From Mesorhizobium kowhaii (lineage in GTDB: Bacteria; Pseudomonadota; Alphaproteobacteria; Rhizobiales; Rhizobiaceae), in the NCBI RefSeq assembly GCF_003253745.1, contig NZ_MZXV01000056.1:1-64000 (forward strand): a stretch of DNA of 64,000 bases. Reading direction: 5' to 3'. The translations under genes were made by a program, and so were the position numbers. The notes under the pieces were generated by a model. The model saw only the letters and a list, made by a program, of their open reading frames with translations, was not told where the DNA came from and did not search any database. Position 1 is the stretch's first letter. The number at the start of each line of letters is the position of its first letter. This document shows, one piece after another, positions 52,022-60,939 of the stretch.

Positions 52022-53227
52022 ATGAACAGAGCGATTCGACACAACATGGACAGTCCCTGGGAGCGGGCGAAGATGGAACAGATCGTGCGTGCCGACATTG
52101 CAGCTTTCGGAGCAGGAAGAGCCGAGATGGCCAATGCGATGATCGAGCAGAGTGGCGTGCGTGTCCGTCCGGACCGCAATCGCGGCAGGTCGGCGGGCAT
52201 CAATCCGTCGGGACGGTTCGAGCCGGTCAGCCGGCATGTCTTCGACGATGGCTGGAATTCGCTCGAGGAACTGCCGCCCTTCAAGACCGAGGTGCAGGTC
52301 GAGAAGCCGCGCACCATCATCACCCGCAACGAATCGCCAGACATTTCCTTCGACCGGTCGATCAACCCGTATCGCGGTTGCGAACACGGCTGCGTCTATT
52401 GCTTCGCCCGGCCGACGCACAGTTTCATGGGCCTGTCGCCGGGTCTCGATTTCGAATCGAAGCTGTTCGCCAAGCCGGATGCAGCGCGACTGCTCGACAA
52501 GGAGTTGTCGAAAGACGGCTACCAGCCGCGCACCATCGCCATCGGCACCAACACCGATCCCTACCAGCCGATCGAGAAGCAATATCGGATCATGCGCGAG
52601 ATCCTCGAAGTGCTGGAAGCGCGCGGCCATCCGGTCGGCATCGTCACCAAGTCCGCTTTGGTGACGCGCGACATCGACATCCTGTCGCGCATGGCCGAGC
52701 GCGGGCTGGCCAAGGTGGCGCTGTCGGTGACGACGCTCGACCGCATGCTGGCCAGAACGATGGAGCCCCGCGCCTCGACACCGACCAAGCGGCTGGAGGC
52801 AATCCGACAGCTTTCGGATGCCGGCATTCCGGCTTCGGTGATGGTGGCGCCGATCATCCCCGGCCTGACCGACCAGGAGATGGAGCGCATCCTCGATTCG
52901 GCACGCGCCGCCGGCGCGCGCGAGGCGGGTTATGTCGTGCTGCGCCTGCCGCTGGAGGTCAGCCCGATCTTCAAGGACTGGCTGCTGCGCCACTATCCCG
53001 ACCGCTACCGCCACGTGATGTCGCTGATCCGCTCGATGCGCGACGGCAAGGATTACGATTCGGAATGGGGCAAGCGCATGAAGGGTGCTGGTCCCTACGC
53101 CTGGCAAATCGGCCGGCGCTTCGAGATCACCGCCAAGCGGCTTGGCCTCAACGTCGAACGGCGCACGCTTCGGACCGATCAGTTCGTTGCCGGCGGAAAG
53201 GACCAGGTGCAGCTGACGCTGCTCTGA
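52022..53227 (+). CDS. PA0069-type radical SAM protein
   Basis: 401 residues. The radical SAM cysteines C120, C124 and C127 lie in NPYRGCEHGCVYCFARPTHSF. Further family blocks are IAIGTNTDPYQPIEKQYRIMR near 178-198 and VAPIIPGLTDQEME near 278-291. The PA0069 family is related to spore photoproduct lyase-like proteins, and its reaction is unknown. Shine-Dalgarno AGGA precedes the ATG. Confidence 0.9.
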   Translation: MNRAIRHNMDSPWERAKMEQIVRADIAAFGAGRAEMANAMIEQSGVRVRPDRNRGRSAGINPSGRFEPVSRHVFDDGWNSLEELPPFKTEVQVEKPRTIITRNESPDISFDRSINPYRGCEHGCVYCFARPTHSFMGLSPGLDFESKLFAKPDAARLLDKELSKDGYQPRTIAIGTNTDPYQPIEKQYRIMREILEVLEARGHPVGIVTKSALVTRDIDILSRMAERGLAKVALSVTTLDRMLARTMEPRASTPTKRLEAIRQLSDAGIPASVMVAPIIPGLTDQEMERILDSARAAGAREAGYVVLRLPLEVSPIFKDWLLRHYPDRYRHVMSLIRSMRDGKDYDSEWGKRMKGAGPYAWQIGRRFEITAKRLGLNVERRTLRTDQFVAGGKDQVQLTLL

Positions 53228-53342
53228 GAATGCAAATCACTGCGGCGGCTGATCTGTCGCAGCACACGAATCCCGTCCGGCCTGCCCCGGCCTGCAGACG
53301 GTGCCCTCCCGGTCCGGCGCCCCACCCGACCCGGAGGGACTT

Positions 53343-53406
53343 GCGGAGAATCGGAGCCGATGCGAACCTCGCCGCAACATGGCTCGCGCGCGCTCCGATT
53401 CTCCGC
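53343..53406 (+). promoter_or_regulatory. 15-bp inverted repeat enclosing the rnhB start codon
   Basis: GCGGAGAATCGGAGC (53343-53357) and its perfect complement (53392-53406) flank a 34-nt loop. The rnhB ATG (53379) is in the loop and the right arm covers codons 5-10. The upstream region has no clear Shine-Dalgarno. In RNA this would be a stable stem at the start of translation. Confidence 0.65.
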
Positions 53407-54074
53407 TTCTCTTTGAGATCATCGAGAAACCCGACTTCTCCTTCGAGACGAAGGCGATGGCCGACGGCCTGTGGCCGGTGGCGGGCATGGACGAGGCCGG
53501 TCGTGGTCCCCTGGCCGGACCGGTGGTCGCGGCGGCGGTGGTGCTCGACCCCGCCAACATTCCAGACGGGCTCGACGATTCCAAACGTCTCAGCCATCTG
53601 CAACGCGAAGCGCTGTTCGTGCGAATTCTTGGCTCCGCACTAGGGGTTTCAATGGCGTCCATCAGCGCCGAAGGCATCGACGGCAGCAATATCCTCAGGG
53701 CTAGCCTGGAAGCGATGCGCCGTGCCGTGCTCGGCCTGTCGGTTCAACCGAAGCTCGCGCTCGCCGACGGGCGCGATGTGCCGCCGGGGCTGCCTTGCGT
53801 CGGCCGCGCACTGATCAAGGGCGACCAGCGCTCGCAATCGATCGCCGCCGCCTCGATCGTCGCCAAGGTGATGCGCGACCGCATGATGTGCGGCTGCGGC
53901 AACCATCACGATCGCTACGGGTTCGAGGTCCACATGGGCTACGCCACGGCCCGCCATCGCACGGCGATCGAAGCGCATGGCCCGGTGGCGCGACTGCACC
54001 GCGTGTCGTTTGCGCCGTTCAGGCTTGGCGGCGCGGAAGTGATGGAAGAAGAGAGCTTGGCCGGCCTGGATTGA
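53379..54074 (+). CDS. rnhB: Ribonuclease HII
   Basis: 231 residues starting MARARSDSPLLFEIIEKPDF. RNase HII removes ribonucleotides from DNA and RNA-DNA hybrids. The catalytic motifs are GMDEAGRGPLAGPVVAAAV (about 36-54), LDDSKRLS near 65, KGDQRSQSIAAASIVAKVMRD near 146-166, and the C-terminal FEVHMGYATARHRTAIEAHGP. The start codon sits in the loop of a strong inverted repeat. It converges on the ATP synthase genes. Confidence 0.95.
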   Translation: MARARSDSPLLFEIIEKPDFSFETKAMADGLWPVAGMDEAGRGPLAGPVVAAAVVLDPANIPDGLDDSKRLSHLQREALFVRILGSALGVSMASISAEGIDGSNILRASLEAMRRAVLGLSVQPKLALADGRDVPPGLPCVGRALIKGDQRSQSIAAASIVAKVMRDRMMCGCGNHHDRYGFEVHMGYATARHRTAIEAHGPVARLHRVSFAPFRLGGAEVMEEESLAGLD

Positions 54075-54193
54075 GCGGTTTGGCGATACTCTTGGGCGAC
54101 TGGCGAGAGCAGCGGTGACAGCCAATCTCCCCCCATGAGGAGGGAGATTAGGCGCTCAGCCGGTTTTGCCAATCTCCGGGGCAGTTTCCACAA

Positions 54194-54224
54194 CAAAAAA
54201 GCCGCCAGGTTTCCCAAGCGGCTT
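54194..54224 (-). terminator. Terminator of the ATP synthase Fo operon
   Basis: AAGCCGC (54199-54205) pairs with GCGGCTT (54218-54224). Read on the minus strand the stem is followed by six Ts (54195-54200), a classic intrinsic terminator 25 nt after the atpF stop. Confidence 0.85.
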
Positions 54225-54248
54225 CGTTCTTTGCTCAGGGCAAGAAAC

Positions 54249-54740
54249 TCAGTTGAGCTTGGACTTCACATCCACCAGCGATGCCTTGAACAGGTCGGCA
54301 CCCGCCTTGACGTCCATCTTGCCAGCGAGCAGCGCACGCGCAGCCTCGACGGCGATGTCGACGGCGCTGGCGCGGACTTCGCTAATGGCGTCACGCTCGG
54401 CCTGACCGATCTTCTGTTCGGCAAGCGCGGTGCGCCTGATAACATAGTCCTCGGTCTTCTTGTGCGCATCCGCGGCAAGCATGTCGGCTTCGCGCTTGGC
54501 GGCGGCGACGATGTCGGCGGCCTCCTGCTCGGCTTCCTTGCGCTTGCGCTGATACTGGCCGAGCAATTGCTGGGCCTCCTCGCGCAGCCGGCGCGCTTCG
54601 TCCAGCTCATTGCTGATCCTGGCGGCGCGGGCGTCGAGTGCCTTGGCGATCATGCCAGGCACCTTGATGTAGATGGCAACGCCGAGGAAGATGAAGAGGG
54701 CTATCGTTGCCCAGAGCGTCGCGAGAGACGTGTAATCCAT
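54249..54740 (-). CDS. atpF: ATP synthase Fo subunit b
   Basis: 163 residues starting MDYTSLATLWATIALFIFLG. One N-terminal membrane helix (about residues 8-28) is followed by a long, charged coiled coil (EARRLREEAQQLLGQYQRKRKEAEQEAADIVAAAKREADM). It forms the peripheral stalk together with b', linking the membrane part to F1 via delta. It is the last gene of the cluster. GAGGAG precedes the ATG. F1 genes are not in the window, as expected for Rhizobiales, where Fo and F1 operons are separated. Confidence 0.95.
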   Translation of the reverse strand: MDYTSLATLWATIALFIFLGVAIYIKVPGMIAKALDARAARISNELDEARRLREEAQQLLGQYQRKRKEAEQEAADIVAAAKREADMLAADAHKKTEDYVIRRTALAEQKIGQAERDAISEVRASAVDIAVEAARALLAGKMDVKAGADLFKASLVDVKSKLN

Positions 54741-54750
54741 GATGCGCTCC

Positions 54751-55350
54751 TCACCGGGCCACGGATTTGACCGCGGCCGCGATCTCGGCCTTGCTGGCCT
54801 TGCCACCGACCAGTGCCTCGACGATCGCCGAAGCCGTGTCCTCGGCGATGCTGCCGACTTCCTTCATGGCATTGGCCTTGATGGAAGAAATGCGTGCCTC
54901 AGCCTCGCCAAGCTTCTGGTCAAGTGCCGCCTCGACCTTCTTGCGTGCGGTCTCGGCTTCGGCCTTGGCCGCATCGTTGGCCTGCTGGCCGATCGCGTTG
55001 GCCTTGGTCTTGGCTTCCGCCAGTTCCTGCTCGTAGGCAGCAACAGCGGCGTCGGCCTCGCCCTTCAACTTGGCTGCCTGGTCGAGGTCCTGCGTGATGC
55101 GGTCGTTGCGGACATCGATGATGCCCCCGACGCGCGGCATCACGACCCGCTTCAGGAAGAGGTAGAACAGCCCGAAAGTGATCGCCAGCCACAGAAGCTG
55201 CGACGGGAACGTCGCCGGATCGAATGGCGGAAACGTGCCGTGCGCTTCGGCAGGCACGCTGGTGCCGGAATGCGTGTCGCCTTCCGTCGCAGCGTGGCTG
55301 GTGTCGGCTGCAGGTGCGGACTCTTGCGCGAAGGCAGATGTCACGAACAT
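54751..55350 (-). CDS. ATP synthase Fo subunit b'
   Basis: 199 residues. The N-terminus MFVTSAFAQESAPAADTSHA is longer than that of b, may include a cleaved or soluble segment, and is followed by the membrane helix QLLWLAITFGLFYLFLKRVV (about 50-70). The heptad-rich coiled coil then begins DVRNDRITQDLDQAAKLKGEADA. The divergent second copy of subunit b is typical of photosynthetic and other Alphaproteobacteria; it pairs with AtpF in a heterodimer. The gene ends 10 nt before the next start. Confidence 0.93.
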   Translation of the reverse strand: MFVTSAFAQESAPAADTSHAATEGDTHSGTSVPAEAHGTFPPFDPATFPSQLLWLAITFGLFYLFLKRVVMPRVGGIIDVRNDRITQDLDQAAKLKGEADAAVAAYEQELAEAKTKANAIGQQANDAAKAEAETARKKVEAALDQKLGEAEARISSIKANAMKEVGSIAEDTASAIVEALVGGKASKAEIAAAVKSVAR

Positions 55351-55429
55351 GGACTATCCCCGAAATTCAGGCCCGCCGCTCGCGCGGCCGGCCTGTCCAA
55401 TCTTCCCAACGCTTGGCCAAAACAGGGGC

Positions 55430-55654
55430 TCAGCCGAACAGGGCCAGAAGCGCGATGAGAAGCGAGAAGATGCCCAGAGCTTCGGTCACGGCGAAGCCGA
55501 AGATCAGACGGCCGAACTGGCCATCAGCAGCCGACGGGTTGCGCAGAGCGCCCGCCAGGTAGCTGCCGAAGATGTTGCCGAGGCCAATGCCCGCGCCACC
55601 CATGCCCAGGCAAGCGATGCCGGCGCCGATGTACTTTGCTGCTTCTGCGTCCAT
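55430..55654 (-). CDS. atpE: ATP synthase Fo subunit c
   Basis: 74 residues starting MDAEAAKYIGAGIACLGMGGAG. Two membrane hairpin helices. The polar loop is RNPSAADGQ, and the ion-binding glutamate is in GFAVTEALGIFSLLIALLALF (about residue 57). Forms the rotor ring that carries protons. The residues around the glutamate fit an H+ rather than a Na+ enzyme. Confidence 0.96.
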   Translation of the reverse strand: MDAEAAKYIGAGIACLGMGGAGIGLGNIFGSYLAGALRNPSAADGQFGRLIFGFAVTEALGIFSLLIALLALFG

Positions 55655-55737
55655 TTGTTCAACTCCTTTGGATCTAAAATTCCGTTGCAATTCCATCCGG
55701 CGCCAATGTTGGAAACTCTTGGGCCGGAAACTCTTGC

Positions 55738-56496
55738 TCAGTGCCCGGGGTGCAGGGCGTCGTTGAGATACATGCAGGTCAATACCGCAAAGACGTAGGC
55801 CTGCAGGAAAGCGACCAGCAGTTCCAGTGCCGTCAGCGCCACTGCCATGGCCAGCGGCAGGACCGAACCCGCCACGCCGACCGCGCCGAGCGCGCTCAGG
55901 CTGACGACAAACCCGGAAAACACCTTCAGCGTGATGTGGCCGGCGAGCATGTTGGCGAACAGACGAACCGAGAGGCTGACCGGGCGCGACACGAAGGAGA
56001 TCACCTCGATCAGCACCACCAGCGGCAGCAGGAACACCGGCACGCCATGCGGCACGAACAGTTTCAGGAAACCGAAACCGTGCTTCATGAAGCCGTAGAC
56101 AACAACGGTTCCGATCACCAGGGCGGCGAGGCCGAAGGTGACGATGATGTGGCTGGTGATGGTGAAGAAATACGGGAACAGGCCAAGCAGATTGGCGACC
56201 AGCACGAACATGAACAGCGAGAACACGAATGGGAAGAACTTCATGCCCTGCGTGCCGGCGGCATCGCGCAACATGTTGCCGACGAATTCATAGGCCATCT
56301 CGGAGACCGACTGAAGCCGGCCGGGAACCAGGCTGCGGCTCGAGGTCGTGAGAAACAGAAATGCGGCAGCAACGACCACGGTTGCGACCATGAACAGCGC
56401 CGAATTGGTGAAAGACAGGTCGTAGCCGCCGATCTCGATCGGTATCAGCTTGTTGATATGGAACTGGTGGATCGGATCGACCTTGTCAGCTGCCAC
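55738..56496 (-). CDS. atpB: ATP synthase Fo subunit a
   Basis: 252 residues from a GTG start, with five or more membrane helices. The essential arginine lies in SFVSRPVSLSVRLFANMLAGHITLKVF (about 170-196), where RLFANMLAGH is the family signature. Forms the proton half-channels against the c ring. Order atpI-atpB-atpE-atpF'-atpF, all on one strand. Confidence 0.95.
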   Translation of the reverse strand: MAADKVDPIHQFHINKLIPIEIGGYDLSFTNSALFMVATVVVAAAFLFLTTSSRSLVPGRLQSVSEMAYEFVGNMLRDAAGTQGMKFFPFVFSLFMFVLVANLLGLFPYFFTITSHIIVTFGLAALVIGTVVVYGFMKHGFGFLKLFVPHGVPVFLLPLVVLIEVISFVSRPVSLSVRLFANMLAGHITLKVFSGFVVSLSALGAVGVAGSVLPLAMAVALTALELLVAFLQAYVFAVLTCMYLNDALHPGH

Positions 56497-56561
56497 GTTC
56501 AGACCCCGTCAATGCCGCGTACGGCCTCGTTATCATTACCCGACCCGCGCATAAAGCACGG

Positions 56562-56969
56562 TCATTTCTTGTCGTCTTGGTCACGGCGCGAATTATCGCC
56601 CTGTCCGAATTCTGCCACAACGCCCGCAGAACGCATGACATTGAGCACGCCGGCGCCAAAACCAAGCAGCAGAAACACGATCAGCCCCCATGGCGATGTC
56701 CCCGCCAGACGGTCGATGATCCAGCCGATGCCGGCGCCGACCACCACCCCGGCGATGAACTCGCTGGAGAGTTTGAGCGCCTGGCCATAACCGGCCATAC
56801 TGCCCGCTTTCGCGTCGTCTTTCCCCTCGAGCCGGTCCGGCCGCCTTGTCGCAAGCGATGCTTCAAGGTCACGCCGGCGGCGCTCAAGATCGTCGTCGCG
56901 GATGTCGGCTTCATGCTGCTTGCCGCGGCCAGTTTCTCCGGTTCCGTCTGGCCTGTTTTTATCGGCCAT
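56562..56969 (-). CDS. atpI: ATP synthase assembly protein AtpI
   Basis: 135 residues. The N-terminal half is a charged tail (RDDDLERRRRDLEASLATRRPD). The C-terminal half holds two membrane helices, KLSSEFIAGVVVGAGIGWIIDRLAGTSPWGLIVFLLLGFGAGVLNVMR, as in AtpI/AtpZ-type proteins that help assemble the c ring. First gene of the cluster; its promoter should lie in the 255 nt upstream, which hold nothing else that I can name. Confidence 0.9.
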   Translation of the reverse strand: MADKNRPDGTGETGRGKQHEADIRDDDLERRRRDLEASLATRRPDRLEGKDDAKAGSMAGYGQALKLSSEFIAGVVVGAGIGWIIDRLAGTSPWGLIVFLLLGFGAGVLNVMRSAGVVAEFGQGDNSRRDQDDKK

Positions 56970-57224
56970 CGCAACCCCCCTGCCCGGTCAGACCGTCACC
57001 GTCCGTCCGCTTCTAAAGTCGCCGGCAACATAGTTAGAGGGTTTGCGCCAGTCAAGCCACGGGCGGAAGTTCATTGCCATGTATTTTAGGCAACAAAATC
57101 AATTGGTTATAAAGGTGCGACATCGTGCCCGCCACGATGACGGGGATGCATGGCGCGAATCCCCTCGGCAATGGCTCTTTGATGGACTGCGTGCGGCGGG
57201 AAAAGATCAGCAATCGTTCAGCAC

Positions 57225-58409
57225 TCAGCTCCAGCCGCCGCCATAGGTCCGATAGAAGATATGCAGGCCGATCTTGGTCATCTTCTGCATGGTGCGCGCC
57301 CAGCCTGGATGGACATATTGGGCGTAGTAATGGGTCGACGAGCCGACCTCGGGGATGAATATCTTGCCGGCAGTGACCGCCATGGCGATATCCTGCGCGG
57401 TCTTGTAGGCGGCGGGACTGTCGATACGCTTCTTCCTGCCGTCGCAAGCGAAGGAGAACTGGCAACGGTTGAACCAGCTGTCGTTCTGGTAGACGACGCC
57501 GCAGATCGAATTGGGATAGGCCGGGTTGCGGACGCGATTGAGGATGACCTGGGCAACGGCGGCCTGGCCGCGCACGGATTCGCTCCTCGCCTCGAAATAG
57601 ATGCCTTTGGCCAGGCATGCCTGTTCCGGTTTGGAGAAGACACTGGCGGGCAGCGGGTTCTGGATCCACTCATGGTCGCCCTTGGCCATCGGCGGAATGA
57701 AGCGGCCGTCATTGGGCTGCTCATCCTGAAGCAGGGCTTCGAAGGGTGACGCCTTGGCATAGTCGGGCTCGGCCTGCGCATAGGCGGTCGCCAGCACATC
57801 GGGATGGTCGTTGTTGACCAGCGCGGCAAGCATGGCCGGCACGCCGGGGTCCGGCTTCTTGTCCTCGCGCGCATGGAATGCCGCGGCGATCTGGATTTCC
57901 TTGCCTTTGATCTGCGGCTTGGCGAAAGCCATCTTCAGGTCGCTGTCCATACTGCGCCGCAGCAAGGAGGAGGTGCGCTCGAAGATCGATCCGGCATTGA
58001 AGTTCTTGGGCGGCGCGACGGGAGACATCTGGATGATGCGCCCCTTCTTGTCGGCGCGCACGATGCGATCCTCGTCGGGCGTGCCGCTGACCTTGCCGCC
58101 CTTGCCACGAAACGACACGCTGCCGACACCGGCCAGATGGACTCCCGATCCGGAGATCGAGCCGGTGACGTCGGAATCGACAAACGGCATCTCCGCCGCA
58201 TGGGTCGAGCCGGCGACGGATTTCTCGACATAGGAATTCCAGCGGGTGTTCGGCGCTTCGAGGCCGGAGACAAGGCTCGTCATGTCCTGGTAGGCGGCGA
58301 TGGTCGGAAAGCCGATCCAGATGCCGAGACCGATGACGAGCGGAGGTAGAAAGCCACGTTTTCTCTCACCGGCGGCAGCAATGAGCCGCTTCAACACACG
58401 TCGATGCAC
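57225..58409 (-). CDS. SleB-type cell wall hydrolase
   Basis: 394 residues from a GTG start with GGAGAGAG as ribosome binding site. One N-terminal membrane segment (GFLPPLVIGLGIWIGFPTIAA, about 20-40) anchors it in the inner membrane. The C-terminal hydrolase_2 (SleB/CwlJ) domain is CLAKGIYFEARSESVRGQAAVAQVILNRVRNPAYPNSICGVVYQND (about 265-310; the catalytic E is in FEARSE) and ends HYYAQYVHPGWARTM. It likely cuts peptidoglycan. The central part, rich in G, S, K, has no recognised domain. Confidence 0.9.
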   Translation of the reverse strand: MHRRVLKRLIAAAGERKRGFLPPLVIGLGIWIGFPTIAAYQDMTSLVSGLEAPNTRWNSYVEKSVAGSTHAAEMPFVDSDVTGSISGSGVHLAGVGSVSFRGKGGKVSGTPDEDRIVRADKKGRIIQMSPVAPPKNFNAGSIFERTSSLLRRSMDSDLKMAFAKPQIKGKEIQIAAAFHAREDKKPDPGVPAMLAALVNNDHPDVLATAYAQAEPDYAKASPFEALLQDEQPNDGRFIPPMAKGDHEWIQNPLPASVFSKPEQACLAKGIYFEARSESVRGQAAVAQVILNRVRNPAYPNSICGVVYQNDSWFNRCQFSFACDGRKKRIDSPAAYKTAQDIAMAVTAGKIFIPEVGSSTHYYAQYVHPGWARTMQKMTKIGLHIFYRTYGGGWS

Positions 58410-58558
58410 GGAACTCTCTCCAGGAACGCGACTGACCCCACTGGAGAGCAAAATGATGCATTAACCTTGATGGGACGTTAACGGGTTCGATCGGGTTTTC
58501 TCAGTCGGCTCAAGGTCGTGGTTCCGAAGTCGGGCGGTTTTGCGGCCGGCCTGTGAAT

Positions 58559-59866
58559 TCAGGCCGGCGGCAGGAAGATCGGCGAGGCGATCAGCGCGCA
58601 GATGGCGGCCGACAGCCAGACGCCGGCCCATGATCCGACAACCAGAAGCCCAGGGATGGCGATCGGCACCAGGAAGAAGGCGACAAAGACAAAGCTGTTG
58701 GCGAGACCGAGCGCCGCCCCGGCGTTGCTGACGCCGGCAAGCGTGGCAATCTCGGTGTAGGCAACGCCGTGCCATGCCGAACCACAGATGCCGGCGACGA
58801 TCAGGACGGCAACAATCGTTGTCGCGAGCACCGGCTGCCAGCCGGGAATGGTGGCCACGACAAACACAAGCAGCGCGAGGGTGGCGAAAGCAGCCGCGCT
58901 CAGCCTGCTGAAAAGGCGCAGGAACGAGCGGCGATTGCCGTGACGGTCGGTGAAGCGGCCGCTCCAGACGCGCATGACCATGGCGCCGACCTGCACGGCT
59001 GCCAGGCTGGCGCTGATCACTGCCGTTCCCATGCCGCCGAAATCATGCAGGAAGACGGAGGCGAAGGTGAGCACCGCCACTTGCGGGACGCAAAGCAGGC
59101 CGATGGCCATTGCGATGCGCCAGACGTCCGGATTGCGCAGCGGCGCCGGACCGGCCGACACTATGCCGTCGCTGGCGGACATCGCGTCTTCGCCGATTGG
59201 CGGCTGGCGCAACCAGCGCCACGCGAAAAGCGCCGTGACGGCGGAGAATGCGGCCAGCAGGCCGTAGACCGCCGCAAAGCCATGCGTCGAGGCTAGCGAC
59301 GGCAGGACAAGAGCGCCGAGCCCGCCGCCGAGTGGCACCGCAGTCTGCCTGATGCTCATGGCGAAGCCACGCTCGCCTTCACGGAACCAGGCCATGATGG
59401 CGCGGCCGCTTGAGCCGTTGACGCTGCCGCCGAGCAGACCCGTGACGAGCAACACGGCGGCCAGAAGCACAACCCCGGGACTGTATGCCGGCAACGGCAC
59501 GACCAGCAATGCCATGAGAAGCAGCCATGCCGCGGTGGCGCCGAGACCGGTGAGCAGCACGCGGCGATCGCCCCAGCGATCGGTGAGCAATCCCCATGGC
59601 AGTTCGCTCAGCGCCACACCCAGGCCGAGTAGACCGAGAACCAGCCCGAGCTCGCCATTGCCGAGATGATAGCCAGAGCGCAGGAAGACCGCTGTCGCCG
59701 GGATGCCGGAGAAGGTTGCGGAAAAACTGGCATTGGCGGCAACGCCAATGCCCAGCACCTTCCAGCGATGATTGGAGCGGACTGTCGCGGCACCAGCGGC
59801 GGCAGCATCCGCCTGCAGCCGAGGCCTGTCCCGGCTGCATTCCAAATCCGTAGCGACGAGCGACAT
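58559..59866 (-). CDS. MFS transporter
   Basis: 435 residues with 12 predicted segments. The first loop signature is GLLTDRWGDRRVLLTG and the sixth-to-seventh domain linker lies around QPPIGEDAMSASDG. The second half has SGRFTDRHGNRRSFLR, the repeat of the loop motif. Hydrophobic runs such as GVVLLAAVLLVTGLLGGSVNGSS are MFS-like. The substrate is unknown. It is divergent from a LysR gene, 123 nt away. Confidence 0.9.
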   Translation of the reverse strand: MSLVATDLECSRDRPRLQADAAAAGAATVRSNHRWKVLGIGVAANASFSATFSGIPATAVFLRSGYHLGNGELGLVLGLLGLGVALSELPWGLLTDRWGDRRVLLTGLGATAAWLLLMALLVVPLPAYSPGVVLLAAVLLVTGLLGGSVNGSSGRAIMAWFREGERGFAMSIRQTAVPLGGGLGALVLPSLASTHGFAAVYGLLAAFSAVTALFAWRWLRQPPIGEDAMSASDGIVSAGPAPLRNPDVWRIAMAIGLLCVPQVAVLTFASVFLHDFGGMGTAVISASLAAVQVGAMVMRVWSGRFTDRHGNRRSFLRLFSRLSAAAFATLALLVFVVATIPGWQPVLATTIVAVLIVAGICGSAWHGVAYTEIATLAGVSNAGAALGLANSFVFVAFFLVPIAIPGLLVVGSWAGVWLSAAICALIASPIFLPPA

Positions 59867-59989
59867 GGCTGAATTTCCCTTGATTGTCCGACGGCATCCG
59901 GACCTTGACGGCCTGTGTCTATCGCCATAGTTTCATGCTGAATATCGGGAAGTATTTGACTGTTTGTCCCAAAAACCAGGATTATTGCC

Positions 59990-60886
59990 ATGCGACGCGT
60001 GACGTTCGACCTCGACGTTCTCCGCAGTTTCGTCACCGGCATGGAGTTGGGCAGCTTCGCCAAGGCTGCCGACCGGCTTGGCCGGTCGACGTCGGCGGTC
60101 AGCGCGCAGTTGAAGAAACTGGAGGAGCAGGCTGCGACGCCGATCTTCCGCAAGTTGGGACGCGGCCTCGCCTTGACCGAAGCCGGCGAGACCATGCTCG
60201 GCTATGCGCGCCGTCTGATCGAACTCAACGACGATGCGGCATCCGCGATCCATGACGTCGAGCTGGAAGGCTGGGTACGGCTCGGCCTGCAGGAGGATTT
60301 CGGCGAGGCAGTGCTGCCTGACGTGCTCGGCCGCTTCGCTCGCGCCCATCCCAAGGTCAAGATCGAAGCCAGGATCGCGCGCAGCTACGAACTTGCCGAA
60401 AGGATCATGTCAGGCAACCTCGACATCGCGCTCGCCTGGCACAGCGGCGAGACGCTGCCTTACAGCGAGCACGTCGCCGACGTGCAGATGCGCTGGATCG
60501 GCCCGGCAAAGCGCATCGAGACCAGCCTGCGCCACAGTGAGCCACTGCCGCTGGTGGCGCTTGAAGCGCCATGCCTTTTGCGCACGGTGGCAACCGAAAC
60601 GCTCGACCGCGCCGGCCTGTCCTGGCGGATGGCCTTTTCCAGCCCGAGCCTTGGCGGCATCTGGGCGGCCGTGGCCGCGGGACTGGGGCTGACGATCCGC
60701 ACCGACATCGGCCTGCCGGCCAGCGTCAGCGCGATGACACCGGAGATCGCCGGGCTGCCGGCACTGCCCAAAATGGCGTTGTTCCTGCATCGCAAGGACG
60801 CCGAACCCGAGCCGGTGGTAGCGCGCCTCGCCGGGATATTGCTGCAGGCGGCACGGCAGGCGCTACCCGAAAAATACGCGAGCTAA
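59990..60886 (+). CDS. LysR-family regulator, divergent from MFS gene
   Basis: 298 residues. N-terminal HTH: FDLDVLRSFVTGMELGSFAKAADRLGRSTSAVSAQLKKLEEQA (about 6-48). C-terminal inducer domain with AARQALPEKYAS at the end. The neighbouring MFS gene is the likely target. Start ATG follows AGGATTATTGCC. No LysR box was proven; the intergenic segment includes the near-palindrome CTATCGCCATAG. Confidence 0.92.
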   Translation: MRRVTFDLDVLRSFVTGMELGSFAKAADRLGRSTSAVSAQLKKLEEQAATPIFRKLGRGLALTEAGETMLGYARRLIELNDDAASAIHDVELEGWVRLGLQEDFGEAVLPDVLGRFARAHPKVKIEARIARSYELAERIMSGNLDIALAWHSGETLPYSEHVADVQMRWIGPAKRIETSLRHSEPLPLVALEAPCLLRTVATETLDRAGLSWRMAFSSPSLGGIWAAVAAGLGLTIRTDIGLPASVSAMTPEIAGLPALPKMALFLHRKDAEPEPVVARLAGILLQAARQALPEKYAS

Positions 60887-60939
60887 CGACCACGGTTTGC
60901 GCGACGTGGCGTGATCAGCGCCAGAACGGGCGCCGATGC

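Noticed and set aside
51926..53107. Long minus-strand extension of the glycosyltransferase frame across the radical SAM gene
   Set aside because: The GT2 start at MMLSVL is clear, and the upstream part is antisense to a well-conserved radical SAM protein.
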